Below, piece after piece: positions 44,887-53,743 of a stretch of DNA of 64,000 nt (its first letter is position 1; each line of letters starts with the position of its first letter). A program made the position numbers and the translations under genes. Source of the DNA: Lachnospiraceae bacterium (GTDB taxonomy: Bacteria; Bacillota; Clostridia; Lachnospirales; Lachnospiraceae); NCBI GenBank assembly GCA_017465475.1, contig JAFTWC010000029.1:1-64000 (forward strand), given 5' to 3'. The notes under the pieces are model-generated. The model had not been told where the DNA came from, made no database searches, and saw nothing but the letters and a program-made list of their open reading frames with translations.

Positions 44887-45753
44887 TTATTTGTCTAAAT
44901 CAATTCGAAATATCAGTGCATCGGAAGTTTCAGCGGTACATTTATAAGGAAAAAGGCAACGTTCCAGCACTTTTAAGGAAATGGAATTGTTTTTTCTTAT
45001 TTTGGCAGAAACGTAGCGGCATCCTTGGCAGCTTGCAAAGTGTAAAACAGCAGGAATGCATTCTTTGGCGTAACCACGGTTACGATATGGAGTATCAATC
45101 AAATATCCCAGCCAATAGCAATTGGAATCATCCTCCGGGAGGGAGAAGCCGACACGACCGATTAACTTACCGGATTCACGTTCATAGACACCCCAGAGGG
45201 CCAGTTCGTAAAAGGGGTAGATGTTTTTTATGTAAGAACGGTGCTTTTCCTGCTCTGTATCGTAATCAGAGAGAGTTTCATCCATAAAAGCGGCAGACTC
45301 CGGTTTAGTGCACATGGTATATAGGGATGGAAAATCCTCCATGGAAAGTTCTTGAATGATCAGTCGTTCGGTGCGAATGATAAATGCCGGATAAGAAAGT
45401 GCATGAGCGTGGGTTCGACTTAAGTAGCCCGGATCTACTTGCCGGAAACTTTGAATGACGGAATATGCGCCGAATAGGTTGTTGGAGTTTCCCGGCGGTT
45501 CATAACCGATACAAGGAATGCCGGCAGCTTTTGCGGCATAAACACCTTCTGAGGAATCAGTAATGACAAGACAGTCTTGCGGAGGAAGAGCCAGCCGATG
45601 CGCCATATCCCAATAGAGGTCTGAGGATGGCGATGCTCCGCTTTGCTTTTGTATAAAATCGATGCCCCAGTTGCCGAAATCTTCACATAAAAAAGGAAGA
45701 TGGTGGATATCTTCGGCAGTAGGTGTGAAATCAAACAGTACTCCCTTTAACAT
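44887..45753 (-). CDS. Degenerate HAD segment fused to a GNAT acetyltransferase
   Basis: 288 residues. Residues 1-88 look like a shortened HAD phosphatase: the start LKGVLFDFTPT replaces the DxDGT nucleophile motif, the cap domain is missing, but CLVITDSSEGVYAAKAAGIPC keeps the motif IV region. Residues about 125-285 are a GNAT domain (IRTERLIIQELSMEDF, GYLIDTPYRNRGYAKECI). The acetyltransferase should be active; the HAD part is probably dead and kept as a scaffold or binding domain. A frameshift explanation was looked for and not seen. Substrates are unknown. Confidence 0.8.
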   Translation of the reverse strand: MLKGVLFDFTPTAEDIHHLPFLCEDFGNWGIDFIQKQSGASPSSDLYWDMAHRLALPPQDCLVITDSSEGVYAAKAAGIPCIGYEPPGNSNNLFGAYSVIQSFRQVDPGYLSRTHAHALSYPAFIIRTERLIIQELSMEDFPSLYTMCTKPESAAFMDETLSDYDTEQEKHRSYIKNIYPFYELALWGVYERESGKLIGRVGFSLPEDDSNCYWLGYLIDTPYRNRGYAKECIPAVLHFASCQGCRYVSAKIRKNNSISLKVLERCLFPYKCTAETSDALIFRIDLDK

Positions 45754-45961
45754 AAATGTTCCCTTTCTTTTTCCTTTTTTATAAGTTTATCACGGTAACA
45801 AAGAAGTGTAAAGCAGAAAAAAAGGTTTCGTTTCACAAAAAAATGAAAAAAAATAAAAAAAAGACTTGATTATCTTCTCGTTTTGTGTTTTTCTATTAGT
45901 ATGGATTTTTATTAGCAAAAAATCTGATTCTATATGAACTGAAAGGTTGGTAAGAAGCATT

Positions 45962-47281
45962 ATGAAAAAGGTAGTTAAGTTTGGCGGTAGTTCTTTAGCC
46001 AGTGCAGAGCAGTTTAAGAAGGTAGGCGATATCATTCGTGCGGACGAAAGCCGCGTATATGTAGTACCGTCTGCACCGGGTAAGCGTCATTCCAAAGATA
46101 CAAAGGTAACCGATATGTTATACGGTTGTTACGCGTTGGCAGAAGCGGACAAGGACTTCTCCAAGGAACTTAAGGCAATCGAGGCACGTTACAATGAGAT
46201 TATCGAAGGTTTAGGTTTAAAGCTTTCCTTAAAGGAAGAGTTCGAGGTTATCGAGCAGAACTTTAAGTTAAAGGCCGGCAGCGATTATGCAGCTTCCCGT
46301 GGAGAGTATTTAAACGGTCACATTATGGCGGCTTATCTCGGTTACGAGTTCATTGATGCTGCTGAGGTGATTTTCTTCCACAGTGACGGAAGCTTTAATG
46401 CAGAAAAGACCGATTCTATTCTTAGTAAGCGCCTTGCACAGACGCCTCGTGCGGTAATTCCGGGATTCTACGGTGCGAAGAAGAGCGGTGAAGTAAAGAC
46501 TTTTTCCCGTGGCGGTTCCGACGTAACCGGTTCCATTGTTGCAAGAGCAGGTAAGGTTGATCTTTACGAGAACTGGACCGACGTTTCCGGTTTCCTCGTG
46601 ACGGATCCTCGTATCATCGACAATCCGAAGCCGATTACCACCATTACATACAGAGAGCTCCGTGAGCTTTCCTACATGGGTGCAGGTGTTCTTCATGAAG
46701 ACGCTATCTTCCCGGTTCGTAAAGCTGGTATTCCGATTAATATCCGTAATACCAATGCTCCGGAAGATGAGGGTACCATGATTGTAGAAAGCACATGCCG
46801 TATTCCGGAATATACCATTACCGGTATCGCAGGTAAGAAGGGTTTTGTTGCTGTTAATATTGAAAAAGATATGATGAATGCCGAAGTAGGTTTCGGACGT
46901 AAGGTATTGCAGGCTTTCGAAGAGAACGGTATTTCTTTTGAGCATGTACCGTCCGGTATCGATACCATGACCGTATTTGTACATCAGCCGGAGTTCGAAG
47001 GTAAGGAGCAGAATGTGCTGGGCGCACTTCATCGTTTGGCGGCTCCGGATTCCATCGATTTAGAAGCAAATCTTGCATTGATTGCGGTAGTAGGTCGCGG
47101 TATGAAGTCCAATCGTGGTGTGGCTGCTCGTATTTTTGCTGCACTTGCTCATAACAACATTAACATCAAGATGATTGACCAGGGTTCCAGTGAGCTTAAC
47201 ATCATTATCGGTGTTCGTAATGAGGACTTTGAAAATGCTATTAAGGCAATCTACGATATTTTTGTTACCGTAGCGCTTTAA
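45962..47281 (+). CDS. Aspartate kinase
   Basis: About 439 residues. KKVVKFGGSSLASAEQFKKV is the kinase N-terminus. FSRGGSDVTGSIVA and YENWTDVSGFLVTDPRI line the ATP and aspartate sites, and two C-terminal ACT domains follow (about 295-439). It forms aspartyl phosphate for lysine, threonine and methionine synthesis, with feedback through the ACT pair. ATG 45962 starts at the conserved MKKVVKFGG; an upstream in-frame GTG is unlikely. The next gene is a DUF4867 protein. Confidence 0.94.
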   Translation: MKKVVKFGGSSLASAEQFKKVGDIIRADESRVYVVPSAPGKRHSKDTKVTDMLYGCYALAEADKDFSKELKAIEARYNEIIEGLGLKLSLKEEFEVIEQNFKLKAGSDYAASRGEYLNGHIMAAYLGYEFIDAAEVIFFHSDGSFNAEKTDSILSKRLAQTPRAVIPGFYGAKKSGEVKTFSRGGSDVTGSIVARAGKVDLYENWTDVSGFLVTDPRIIDNPKPITTITYRELRELSYMGAGVLHEDAIFPVRKAGIPINIRNTNAPEDEGTMIVESTCRIPEYTITGIAGKKGFVAVNIEKDMMNAEVGFGRKVLQAFEENGISFEHVPSGIDTMTVFVHQPEFEGKEQNVLGALHRLAAPDSIDLEANLALIAVVGRGMKSNRGVAARIFAALAHNNINIKMIDQGSSELNIIIGVRNEDFENAIKAIYDIFVTVAL

Positions 47282-47323
47282 TATAAAGAGAATGACAATT
47301 AAGAGAAAGCGGGGTATTGCAAC

Positions 47324-47938
47324 ATGAAGATTCAAAACGTAACTGATGCAGCATTTAAGAAGTACGGTAAGGTTGTAACCGGAATTGATTTTTCCGATAT
47401 GATCGCCGAGATGAAGAAGATGGAGATTCCGGCAGATGTAGTGTATGAGCCGGGTCTTGCAAGCCTTGAGGCTTGTGCTTCCGCAAAGGATCTTTGCGAG
47501 AGCGTATACGGCGGTATGCCGATTCAGGTTGGTCACTGCAGCGGTAACAACAACAAGTTAAACGCAGTGGAGTACCACAGAGATTCTGAAGTGAACATTT
47601 CCGTAGACGGTATGATTTTACTCCTTGGCTTGGAGCAGGACATCGAAGACGACTTTACTTACGATACTGCAAAGATTGAGGCATTCTTAGTACCGGCCGG
47701 TGTAGCAGTAGAGCTTTATGCAACTACGCTTCACTATGCTCCGTGTAATTCCGAAGCAACCGGATTCCGTGGCATCGTAGTGCTTCCGAAGGGAACCAAC
47801 TATGATCTTAAAAAGCAGCCGAATAAGACTCCGGAAGATAAGCTTATGACCGCTGTAAATAAGTGGCTCATTGCACACGAAGATGCAAAGATTGCAGGTG
47901 CATGGAACGGCTTAAAGGGTGAGAACATTACGCTGTAA
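47324..47938 (+). CDS. DUF4867-family protein
   Basis: 204 residues, a cupin-like protein family of unknown function common in Clostridia. Conserved-looking blocks are QVGHCSGNNNKLNAVEYHRDSE, GMILLLGLEQDIED, VELYATTLHYAPC and GIVVLPKGTN. The His/Glu-rich pattern suggests a metal-binding double-stranded beta helix, possibly acting on a sugar acid. It follows aspartate kinase by 43 bases and ends at a strong terminator; a functional link is not evident. Confidence 0.8.
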   Translation: MKIQNVTDAAFKKYGKVVTGIDFSDMIAEMKKMEIPADVVYEPGLASLEACASAKDLCESVYGGMPIQVGHCSGNNNKLNAVEYHRDSEVNISVDGMILLLGLEQDIEDDFTYDTAKIEAFLVPAGVAVELYATTLHYAPCNSEATGFRGIVVLPKGTNYDLKKQPNKTPEDKLMTAVNKWLIAHEDAKIAGAWNGLKGENITL

Positions 47939-47959
47939 GTCAGAAATAGTTTAAACTTT

Positions 47960-48006
47960 AAGAGGTCATCCTACGGACTATGGTCCGCTGGGATGACCTC
48001 TTTTTA
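47960..48006 (+). terminator. Intrinsic terminator after the DUF4867 gene
   Basis: AAGAGGTCATCC (47960-47971) pairs with GGATGACCTCTT (47991-48002); an inner CGGAC/GTCCG stem adds stability and TTTTT follows. Confidence 0.9.
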
Positions 48007-48024
48007 CGGAATGGATTCCGTTAT

Positions 48025-48879
48025 CTACAATATCATAGAAATTAAATACAGTATCAGCAAATGTGCCGGATAAAAGATGTAGAAGAAATACTTAAACTTT
48101 TGTGAAAGGATGATTTTACCGTTGTACATGGCAATCGGAACAAATGCCAATAAAGAGGCAATGTTCATACCGGTGCTTAAGAAAATAACACAACCAAAGA
48201 TGATTTGCATTTTCTTGGAATTACGGAAATAATACAATACGGCAATAAATAAAATACCGATGTAGCTGTAATCCGTTTTGCAAAATACAGACAGGATACA
48301 TGCGGTGATGACACATAATAAATGCCCGAACATTTGCTTTATAACGGCTTTTGGGAGAATCTCCGTGGTTTCGAACCGCTTCATTCCGTACAGCATCAAC
48401 AGACCGATAAACAGGGTAAATACGGTATTCTGGTACTGTGGGAAGAAGAAAGATGCACCGTCAGCTTCCCATCCGTAAATCGGAGCGGCGTTGGTTACGA
48501 TTAGGTTAAACGGAAGTTCTGCAACGAGGGCGCAAATGCCTACCCGAAGAAGATAACGTTTGTAGTTGGATGTATGCATAAACCCTTCGTAAAGAAGAAA
48601 TGCAAACAGAGGAAATGCAATACGGCCTACGAGACGCATAACAGTATAGGCAGAATAGAGATTTAAGTAGTCTGCCGGAATGGCCTGAATCTGTTCTGCT
48701 GTGGTATCCTGGGAAAAAAGCAGGCTCAGATACTCCGGAAATTTTGCCATTTTTGCATAAACCAATGTGATTGCCGCATGGTCGATTAACATAGTCAAAG
48801 CCGCAAAAATCTTTAAAAAGTTTGCCGGAAATCCGGATTGCGGTGTGGAATTGTTTATGGTTGTTGATTGATTTGTCAT
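48025..48879 (-). CDS. TraX-family membrane protein
   Basis: 284 residues with about eight membrane helices. FLKIFAALTMLIDHAAI near the start and VMRLVGRIAFPLFAFLLYEGF are TraX-family signatures. In conjugative plasmids TraX N-acetylates pilin; chromosomal copies in Clostridia are thought to be membrane acyltransferases with unknown substrate. No conjugation genes are nearby. GAGGAGG precedes the ATG. It is divergent from the AI-2E-family gene. Confidence 0.88.
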   Translation of the reverse strand: MTNQSTTINNSTPQSGFPANFLKIFAALTMLIDHAAITLVYAKMAKFPEYLSLLFSQDTTAEQIQAIPADYLNLYSAYTVMRLVGRIAFPLFAFLLYEGFMHTSNYKRYLLRVGICALVAELPFNLIVTNAAPIYGWEADGASFFFPQYQNTVFTLFIGLLMLYGMKRFETTEILPKAVIKQMFGHLLCVITACILSVFCKTDYSYIGILFIAVLYYFRNSKKMQIIFGCVIFLSTGMNIASLLAFVPIAMYNGKIILSQKFKYFFYIFYPAHLLILYLISMIL

Positions 48880-48970
48880 TGATGTTTCCTCCTCTTTATG
48901 TTATGATTATATAGAACAAAGGAAAGAATTTCAAGTAAGGAATTTCTTTTTTTCATGAAGGAGGAGAAAA

Positions 48971-50179
48971 ATGGAACGGCGGCGTTTTTTGAGCTATTTT
49001 CTTGCGGCGGCGGGATTGATTGTATTGTATTGTTTATTGCAAAAATTATCAGTGGTTGGTGTGGCCGTGAAATGGGTATTGGGTATTTTTTCTCCTATAT
49101 TTACCGGGTTTATTGTTGCATTCGTTTTAAATCTTCCCATGCGTGGTTTGGAGAAGCTTTGGGATAAATGTGAACTGGGAATAAAAGCGCTTTTTTATAA
49201 AAAACGAAAGAAAAAAGCCGGCGATACGGTTCAAATCAGTCGGTTCAGCGCAATAATGCGCCGACCGTTGTGTTTGTTATTGTCTATTTTGATTATTGTT
49301 GTAATTCTTGTTGCTGTGGTGAATTTGGTACTTCCGGAACTGGGAAATGCAGTGAGACTTTTGGTGGAAGGTGTACCGGAATGGTTGAAGAAGGCCATGG
49401 AGTGGTGCATGCAGTATGCAGAGGAATATCCGTTTATTTATGAGACCATTATGGAAATCAATATTGATTGGGAGACTACTGCAAAGGGGTTACTGAATTT
49501 GATAGGGTCCGGAACCATTGATGTGGTAGGAAATACGATTACCAGTATAATCGGTGCTCTTGGTGGTGTGGTAGACTTTGTAATTGCATTAATTTTTGCA
49601 ATTTATGTCTTGTTAAACAAAGAAACCTTGTCCGGTCAGATTAAGAGATTATTTCAGGCATTTTTACCGAATAAGGCCAGAGATACCATATTGCATGTGG
49701 CAACCACTGCCCACGGGGTATTTTGTGCATTTATAACCGGTCAGTGTATCGAAGCGGTGATTTTAGGAAGTCTTTGTGCGGTGGGTATGTTGATTTTCCG
49801 GTTCCCGTACGCGGCTATGATTGGTGTGTTGGTGGGTGTGACAGCCTTGATTCCGGTGGTGGGAGCCTTTATCGGAGCCGGAGTGGGAGCTTTTCTGATT
49901 TTAATGAACGACCCGTTCCAGGCATTGATGTTTATTATATTTATAGTGATTTTGCAACAGATTGAAGGAAATGTCATTTATCCGAAAGTAGTAGGAAATT
50001 CGGTAGGCCTTCCTGCTATGTGGGTGCTGGCGGCAGTAACGGTTGGTGGCGGTATCGGCGGTATTGTAGGTATGTTGTTTGCAGTTCCTACAGCGTCGGT
50101 AGTATACACATTACTTCGTGAAGCAACGGAAAAACGTATAGAGAAAAAGAAAGAAATGAACAATGGGGGAAGTTTTTGA
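48971..50179 (+). CDS. AI-2E-family transporter (PF01594 type)
   Basis: 402 residues with about seven to eight membrane helices. The N-terminal hairpin, the long amphipathic middle (about 100-210) and the C-terminal LVGVTALIPVVGAFIGAGVGAF and EGNVIYPKVVGNSVGLP are typical of the family. Members export autoinducer-2 or act as ion antiporters; the cargo here is unknown. Its stop codon overlaps the start of the signal peptidase gene (TGATG), so the two are translationally coupled. Confidence 0.9.
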   Translation: MERRRFLSYFLAAAGLIVLYCLLQKLSVVGVAVKWVLGIFSPIFTGFIVAFVLNLPMRGLEKLWDKCELGIKALFYKKRKKKAGDTVQISRFSAIMRRPLCLLLSILIIVVILVAVVNLVLPELGNAVRLLVEGVPEWLKKAMEWCMQYAEEYPFIYETIMEINIDWETTAKGLLNLIGSGTIDVVGNTITSIIGALGGVVDFVIALIFAIYVLLNKETLSGQIKRLFQAFLPNKARDTILHVATTAHGVFCAFITGQCIEAVILGSLCAVGMLIFRFPYAAMIGVLVGVTALIPVVGAFIGAGVGAFLILMNDPFQALMFIIFIVILQQIEGNVIYPKVVGNSVGLPAMWVLAAVTVGGGIGGIVGMLFAVPTASVVYTLLREATEKRIEKKKEMNNGGSF

Positions 50180-50741
50180 TGAAACATGAAAATGTACAGA
50201 CTAACAGAAAAAGTGTAATAAAGGAAATTCTCAGTTGGATTGTAGTGTTTGTAGTAGCTGTAGGACTTGGTACCGTGATTAACAATTTTGTGTTGATGAA
50301 AGCCGTAATACCGTCCGGTTCGATGGAACATACATTGAATGTGGGAGATAAAGTATTCGGATATCGTATGGCCTATTTGTTTTCGGAACCGGAACGTGGA
50401 GATGTGGTGATGTTTGACTATCCGGACGATGAAGAAATTTTATATGTGAAGCGGGTAATCGGATTGCCGGGAGAAACAGTAGAAATTGTTGACGGAAAGG
50501 TATACATCTGGCAGGACGAGACCGGAGAAGAAAAGTTGTTACTGGAGGAGACTTATTTAAAGGAAGAAGCTGTGGGGTCTTACGGACCGTTTCATGTACC
50601 GGAAGACAGCTATTTTATGCTGGAGATAACCGAAATAATTCCTGGGATTCCAGAAAATGGGAAAACAAGTTTGTAAGTAAAGAAAAAATCAGGTGTAAAG
50701 CGTGGTTTCGCTATAAACCTGATTTCGGAATCATTAAATAA
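50179..50741 (+). pseudogene. lepB: Signal peptidase I with a one-base frameshift
   Basis: An N-terminal membrane anchor (about 16-38), catalytic Ser48 in SGSMEHT and Lys91 in VKRVIGLPGE are intact. After YFML at about 50622 the frame fails: as written it adds 17 unrelated residues and stops at 50676. Restoring one G after 50622 gives GDNRNNSWDSRKWENKF and a family-like end, with a stop at 50739-50741 and a total of about 187 residues, the normal SipS length. Either the gene is freshly broken or this is a sequencing or assembly error. The missing GDNR..S.DSR box is needed for the fold. Confidence 0.85.
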
Positions 50742-50746
50742 ATGGG

Positions 50747-51013
50747 TTAGTGACGCGGGTGCTTGCTGATAATCGCATGTGCCTGCGTGATTTCTGCCAT
50801 GATGGAAGCTTTGAACTGACCGTCAAACTCGCAGAGACGAGACATGAGTTCTCCCTGTGTGGTTGCCACATATTTGGGTTTAAGACGATTTAAGGTATAG
50901 GATGCAATGTCAAGGCGACAGCGTTCGCATTTACAACCGTCCAAAAAGCCTAACATTTCGTCTAAGGTGATGATTACATATTCTTCCATAATATTCCGTA
51001 GAATTAATTGCAT
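50747..51013 (-). CDS. ComFB-like protein
   Basis: 88 residues. LDGCKCERCRLDIASYTLNR with its CxCxxC cluster and LKPKYVATTQGELMSR match the late-competence ComFB family. Family members bind zinc, and in cyanobacteria some bind cyclic dinucleotides, which is notable given the diguanylate cyclase at 2007. GGAGG precedes the ATG. It lies between the broken signal peptidase and the hydE cluster, and belongs to neither by strand. Confidence 0.85.
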   Translation of the reverse strand: MQLILRNIMEEYVIITLDEMLGFLDGCKCERCRLDIASYTLNRLKPKYVATTQGELMSRLCEFDGQFKASIMAEITQAHAIISKHPRH

Positions 51014-51114
51014 AGGTAAAGCCTCCGTTCATTTATATACTGATACATTCCCCACCTAATATGGTATCACTTTTTTGTCGGAATGTAAAGAAAAACATAA
51101 AGGAAGTTAGCAAG

Positions 51115-52170
51115 ATGACAGATAACAAATGGATAGCGGATAAACTACTTGCAGAACGCAGTTTGTCAATGCAAGAATGGCGTAATCTTTTGGAGAATCC
51201 GCAGGAAGATATCGTGGAATATGTTCGTCTGAAGGCAAGAAAAGTGACGGATCGCGTGTTCGGACGACAGGTTTATGTGCGAGGTCTGATTGAGTTTACT
51301 AATATATGCAAAAAAGATTGTTATTATTGCGGAATTCGGAAAAGTAACAATGAAGTGGAACGATATCGTCTGACAGAGGAAGAAATTCTTATTTGCTGTG
51401 AAGAAGGATATGATGCCGGTTTTCGTACCTTTGTATTACAAGGAGGGGAAGACGGGTATTATACGGAAGATCGTCTTTGCGGATTGGTAAAAGAGATACA
51501 CAAAACGTATCCGGATTGTGCGATTACCTTATCGGTGGGAGAATGGGAAACGGAGAGTTATCGAAAGTTTTATGAAGCGGGAGCAGAGCGCTTTTTGCTC
51601 AGACAGGAGACCGCCAATGAGGTACACTATGGAAAGCTTCATCCGAAAATGCAGACATTTTCCAATCGGATGAGGTGTTTGCATGATTTAAAAGAAATCG
51701 GTTACCAGACCGGATGCGGTTTTTTGGTAGGTTCTCCGTACCAGTCTTTCGATTGTATTATAGAGGATTTATTGTTTTTGGAACGGTTTCAACCACATAT
51801 GGTGGGAATCGGACCTTTTTTACCGGCGAAGAATACTCCGTTTTCCGAGGAGCAGGCCGGTAGCAGTGAGATGACGTTGTTCCTTCTTTCTGTTATTCGC
51901 CTGATGCTTCCGACGGTTCTTTTGCCGGCTACGACAGCCCTGGGAACGGCCAGAGCAGATGGTCGTATCAAAGGTCTTCTACACGGCGCCAATGTTATTA
52001 TGCCGAATTTGTCTCCGAAAAGAGTAAGAGATAAATATGCGTTATATGATAATAAAGTGCATAGCGGAACCGAAGCGGCAGAACATTTGGAAGCATTACG
52101 AAAAGAACTTGCAAAAGAAAACTTTACAGTGGCAATTTCCCGAGGTGACGCACCCGGGTTTGCAAAATAA
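51115..52170 (+). CDS. hydE: [FeFe]-hydrogenase maturase HydE
   Basis: About 351 residues, radical SAM with the cluster motif CKKDCYYCG (Cys65, 69 and 72). LQGGEDGYYTEDRLC and LRQETANEVHYGKLHP fit HydE, which acts on the organometallic Fe(CO)2(CN) cysteine precursor in H-cluster assembly. The identification leans on the adjacent hydG and hydF, since HydE resembles PylB and BioB. ATG 51115 has AAGGAAG upstream; the open frame begins earlier without a site. Confidence 0.92.
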   Translation: MTDNKWIADKLLAERSLSMQEWRNLLENPQEDIVEYVRLKARKVTDRVFGRQVYVRGLIEFTNICKKDCYYCGIRKSNNEVERYRLTEEEILICCEEGYDAGFRTFVLQGGEDGYYTEDRLCGLVKEIHKTYPDCAITLSVGEWETESYRKFYEAGAERFLLRQETANEVHYGKLHPKMQTFSNRMRCLHDLKEIGYQTGCGFLVGSPYQSFDCIIEDLLFLERFQPHMVGIGPFLPAKNTPFSEEQAGSSEMTLFLLSVIRLMLPTVLLPATTALGTARADGRIKGLLHGANVIMPNLSPKRVRDKYALYDNKVHSGTEAAEHLEALRKELAKENFTVAISRGDAPGFAK

Positions 52171-52222
52171 ATTATTTTACTAACGGGAAAGTGTTTCTGA
52201 CCCGGAAGAAAGGAAAAAGAAT

Positions 52223-53641
52223 ATGTATAACAAAGCATCATTAAGAGCAGATGAGTTTATCTCTCATGAGGAAATCACTGCCACCCTTGCGTATGCTGAG
52301 GAGAACAAGGAAAATTTCGCCCTGATTGACGAAATCCTTGCGAAAGCAGAGCTGTGTAAGGGACTTGACCACAGGGAAGCCTCCGTGCTTCTTGCCTGTG
52401 AAGAGCCTACAAGAGTAGCCAGAATGTACACTATGGCGGAAGAACTGAAGAAGAAGTTCTATGGGAACCGTATTGTTATGTTTGCCCCGTTGTATCTTTC
52501 AAATTATTGTGTCAACGGTTGTGTGTATTGTCCGTATCACATGAAAAACAAGCACATTGCAAGAAAGAAACTGACGCAGGAAGAGATTGTAAAAGAAGTA
52601 ACCGCATTACAGGATATGGGACACAAACGTCTTGCACTGGAAGCAGGAGAAGACCCGGTAAATAACCCGATTGAGTACATTTTGGAGTGTATTGATACTA
52701 TTTACCGTATTAAGCATAAGAACGGTGCCATTCGAAGAGTAAATGTCAATATTGCCGCAACGACGGTTGAAAACTATCGGAAGTTAAAAGAGGCAGGTAT
52801 CGGTACGTATATTTTGTTCCAAGAGACGTATCACAAGGAAAGTTATGAAAAGCTGCATCCTACGGGACCGAAGCATGATTATGCGTACCATACGGAGGCC
52901 ATGGATCGTGCCATGGAAGGCGGGATTGATGATGTGGGCCTTGGTGTATTGTTTGGATTAGAGCTGTATAAGTACGAGTTTGCGGGACTTTTAATGCATG
53001 CGGAGCATTTGGAGGCAGTACACGGCGTAGGTCCCCATACCATCAGTGTACCTCGTATTAAGCGTGCGGATGATATTGATCCGACGGTATTTGATAACGG
53101 CATCAGCGATGAGATTTTTGCAAAACTTTGTGCACTCATCCGTATTTCCGTGCCATACACCGGTATGATTATCTCTACCAGAGAAAGTAAGGAAGTTCGA
53201 GAGAAGGTCATTCGTCTCGGGGTTTCCCAAATCAGCGGTGCATCGAAAACCAGCGTGGGCGGATATTCCGAACCGGAACCGGAGGAGGAAAATTCCGAAC
53301 AGTTTGATGTCAGCGACAAGCGTACCCTAGATGAAGTAGTACGCTGGCTCATGGAATTCGGCTATATTCCGTCCTTCTGTACGGCATGTTACAGAGAAGG
53401 CAGAACCGGTGACCGGTTTATGAGCCTTTGTAAAAGCGGTCAGATTCAGAACTGCTGTCATCCGAATGCACTGATGACATTAAAAGAATATTTGATGGAC
53501 TATGCTTCCGAAGAGACGAAGAAAATCGGAGAAGCATTGATTCAGGCAGAACTTAATAACATTCCGAAGGAAAAAGTAAGAGAAGTCTGTGAGGATCATT
53601 TAAAGAAGATAGAAGAAGGAATCCGGGATTTCCGGTTCTAG
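52223..53641 (+). CDS. hydG: [FeFe]-hydrogenase maturase HydG
   Basis: 472 residues. The SAM cluster motif is CVNGCVYC (Cys96, 100 and 103) and the second cluster is at the C-terminus (CTACYREG, then QNCCHPN), which is specific to HydG. It splits tyrosine to yield CO and cyanide for the hydrogenase H-cluster. VNVNIAATTVENYRKLKEAG and FQETYHKESYEKLHPTG are shared with the tyrosine-lyase family (ThiH). It is the second of the three maturases, 52 bases after hydE. Confidence 0.95.
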   Translation: MYNKASLRADEFISHEEITATLAYAEENKENFALIDEILAKAELCKGLDHREASVLLACEEPTRVARMYTMAEELKKKFYGNRIVMFAPLYLSNYCVNGCVYCPYHMKNKHIARKKLTQEEIVKEVTALQDMGHKRLALEAGEDPVNNPIEYILECIDTIYRIKHKNGAIRRVNVNIAATTVENYRKLKEAGIGTYILFQETYHKESYEKLHPTGPKHDYAYHTEAMDRAMEGGIDDVGLGVLFGLELYKYEFAGLLMHAEHLEAVHGVGPHTISVPRIKRADDIDPTVFDNGISDEIFAKLCALIRISVPYTGMIISTRESKEVREKVIRLGVSQISGASKTSVGGYSEPEPEEENSEQFDVSDKRTLDEVVRWLMEFGYIPSFCTACYREGRTGDRFMSLCKSGQIQNCCHPNALMTLKEYLMDYASEETKKIGEALIQAELNNIPKEKVREVCEDHLKKIEEGIRDFRF

Positions 53642-53743
53642 TTCTTAACAATGGGATTTGAAATATAATTGCGATAACGATGAGAGAAGAAGTCGGGTTC
53701 CTGATACAGATAGGAATCCGATATCTTCTTAGGAGGAATAACT

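Noticed and set aside
48025-48879. TraX gene as evidence of an integrative conjugative element
   Set aside because: No relaxase, coupling protein, integrase or other transfer gene lies in the window; chromosomal TraX homologues are common in Clostridia.
50688-50725. Hairpin ATCAGGT/ACCTGAT after the signal peptidase stop, read as a terminator
   Set aside because: It has no T-run and lies inside the restored C-terminal coding region of the frameshifted gene.
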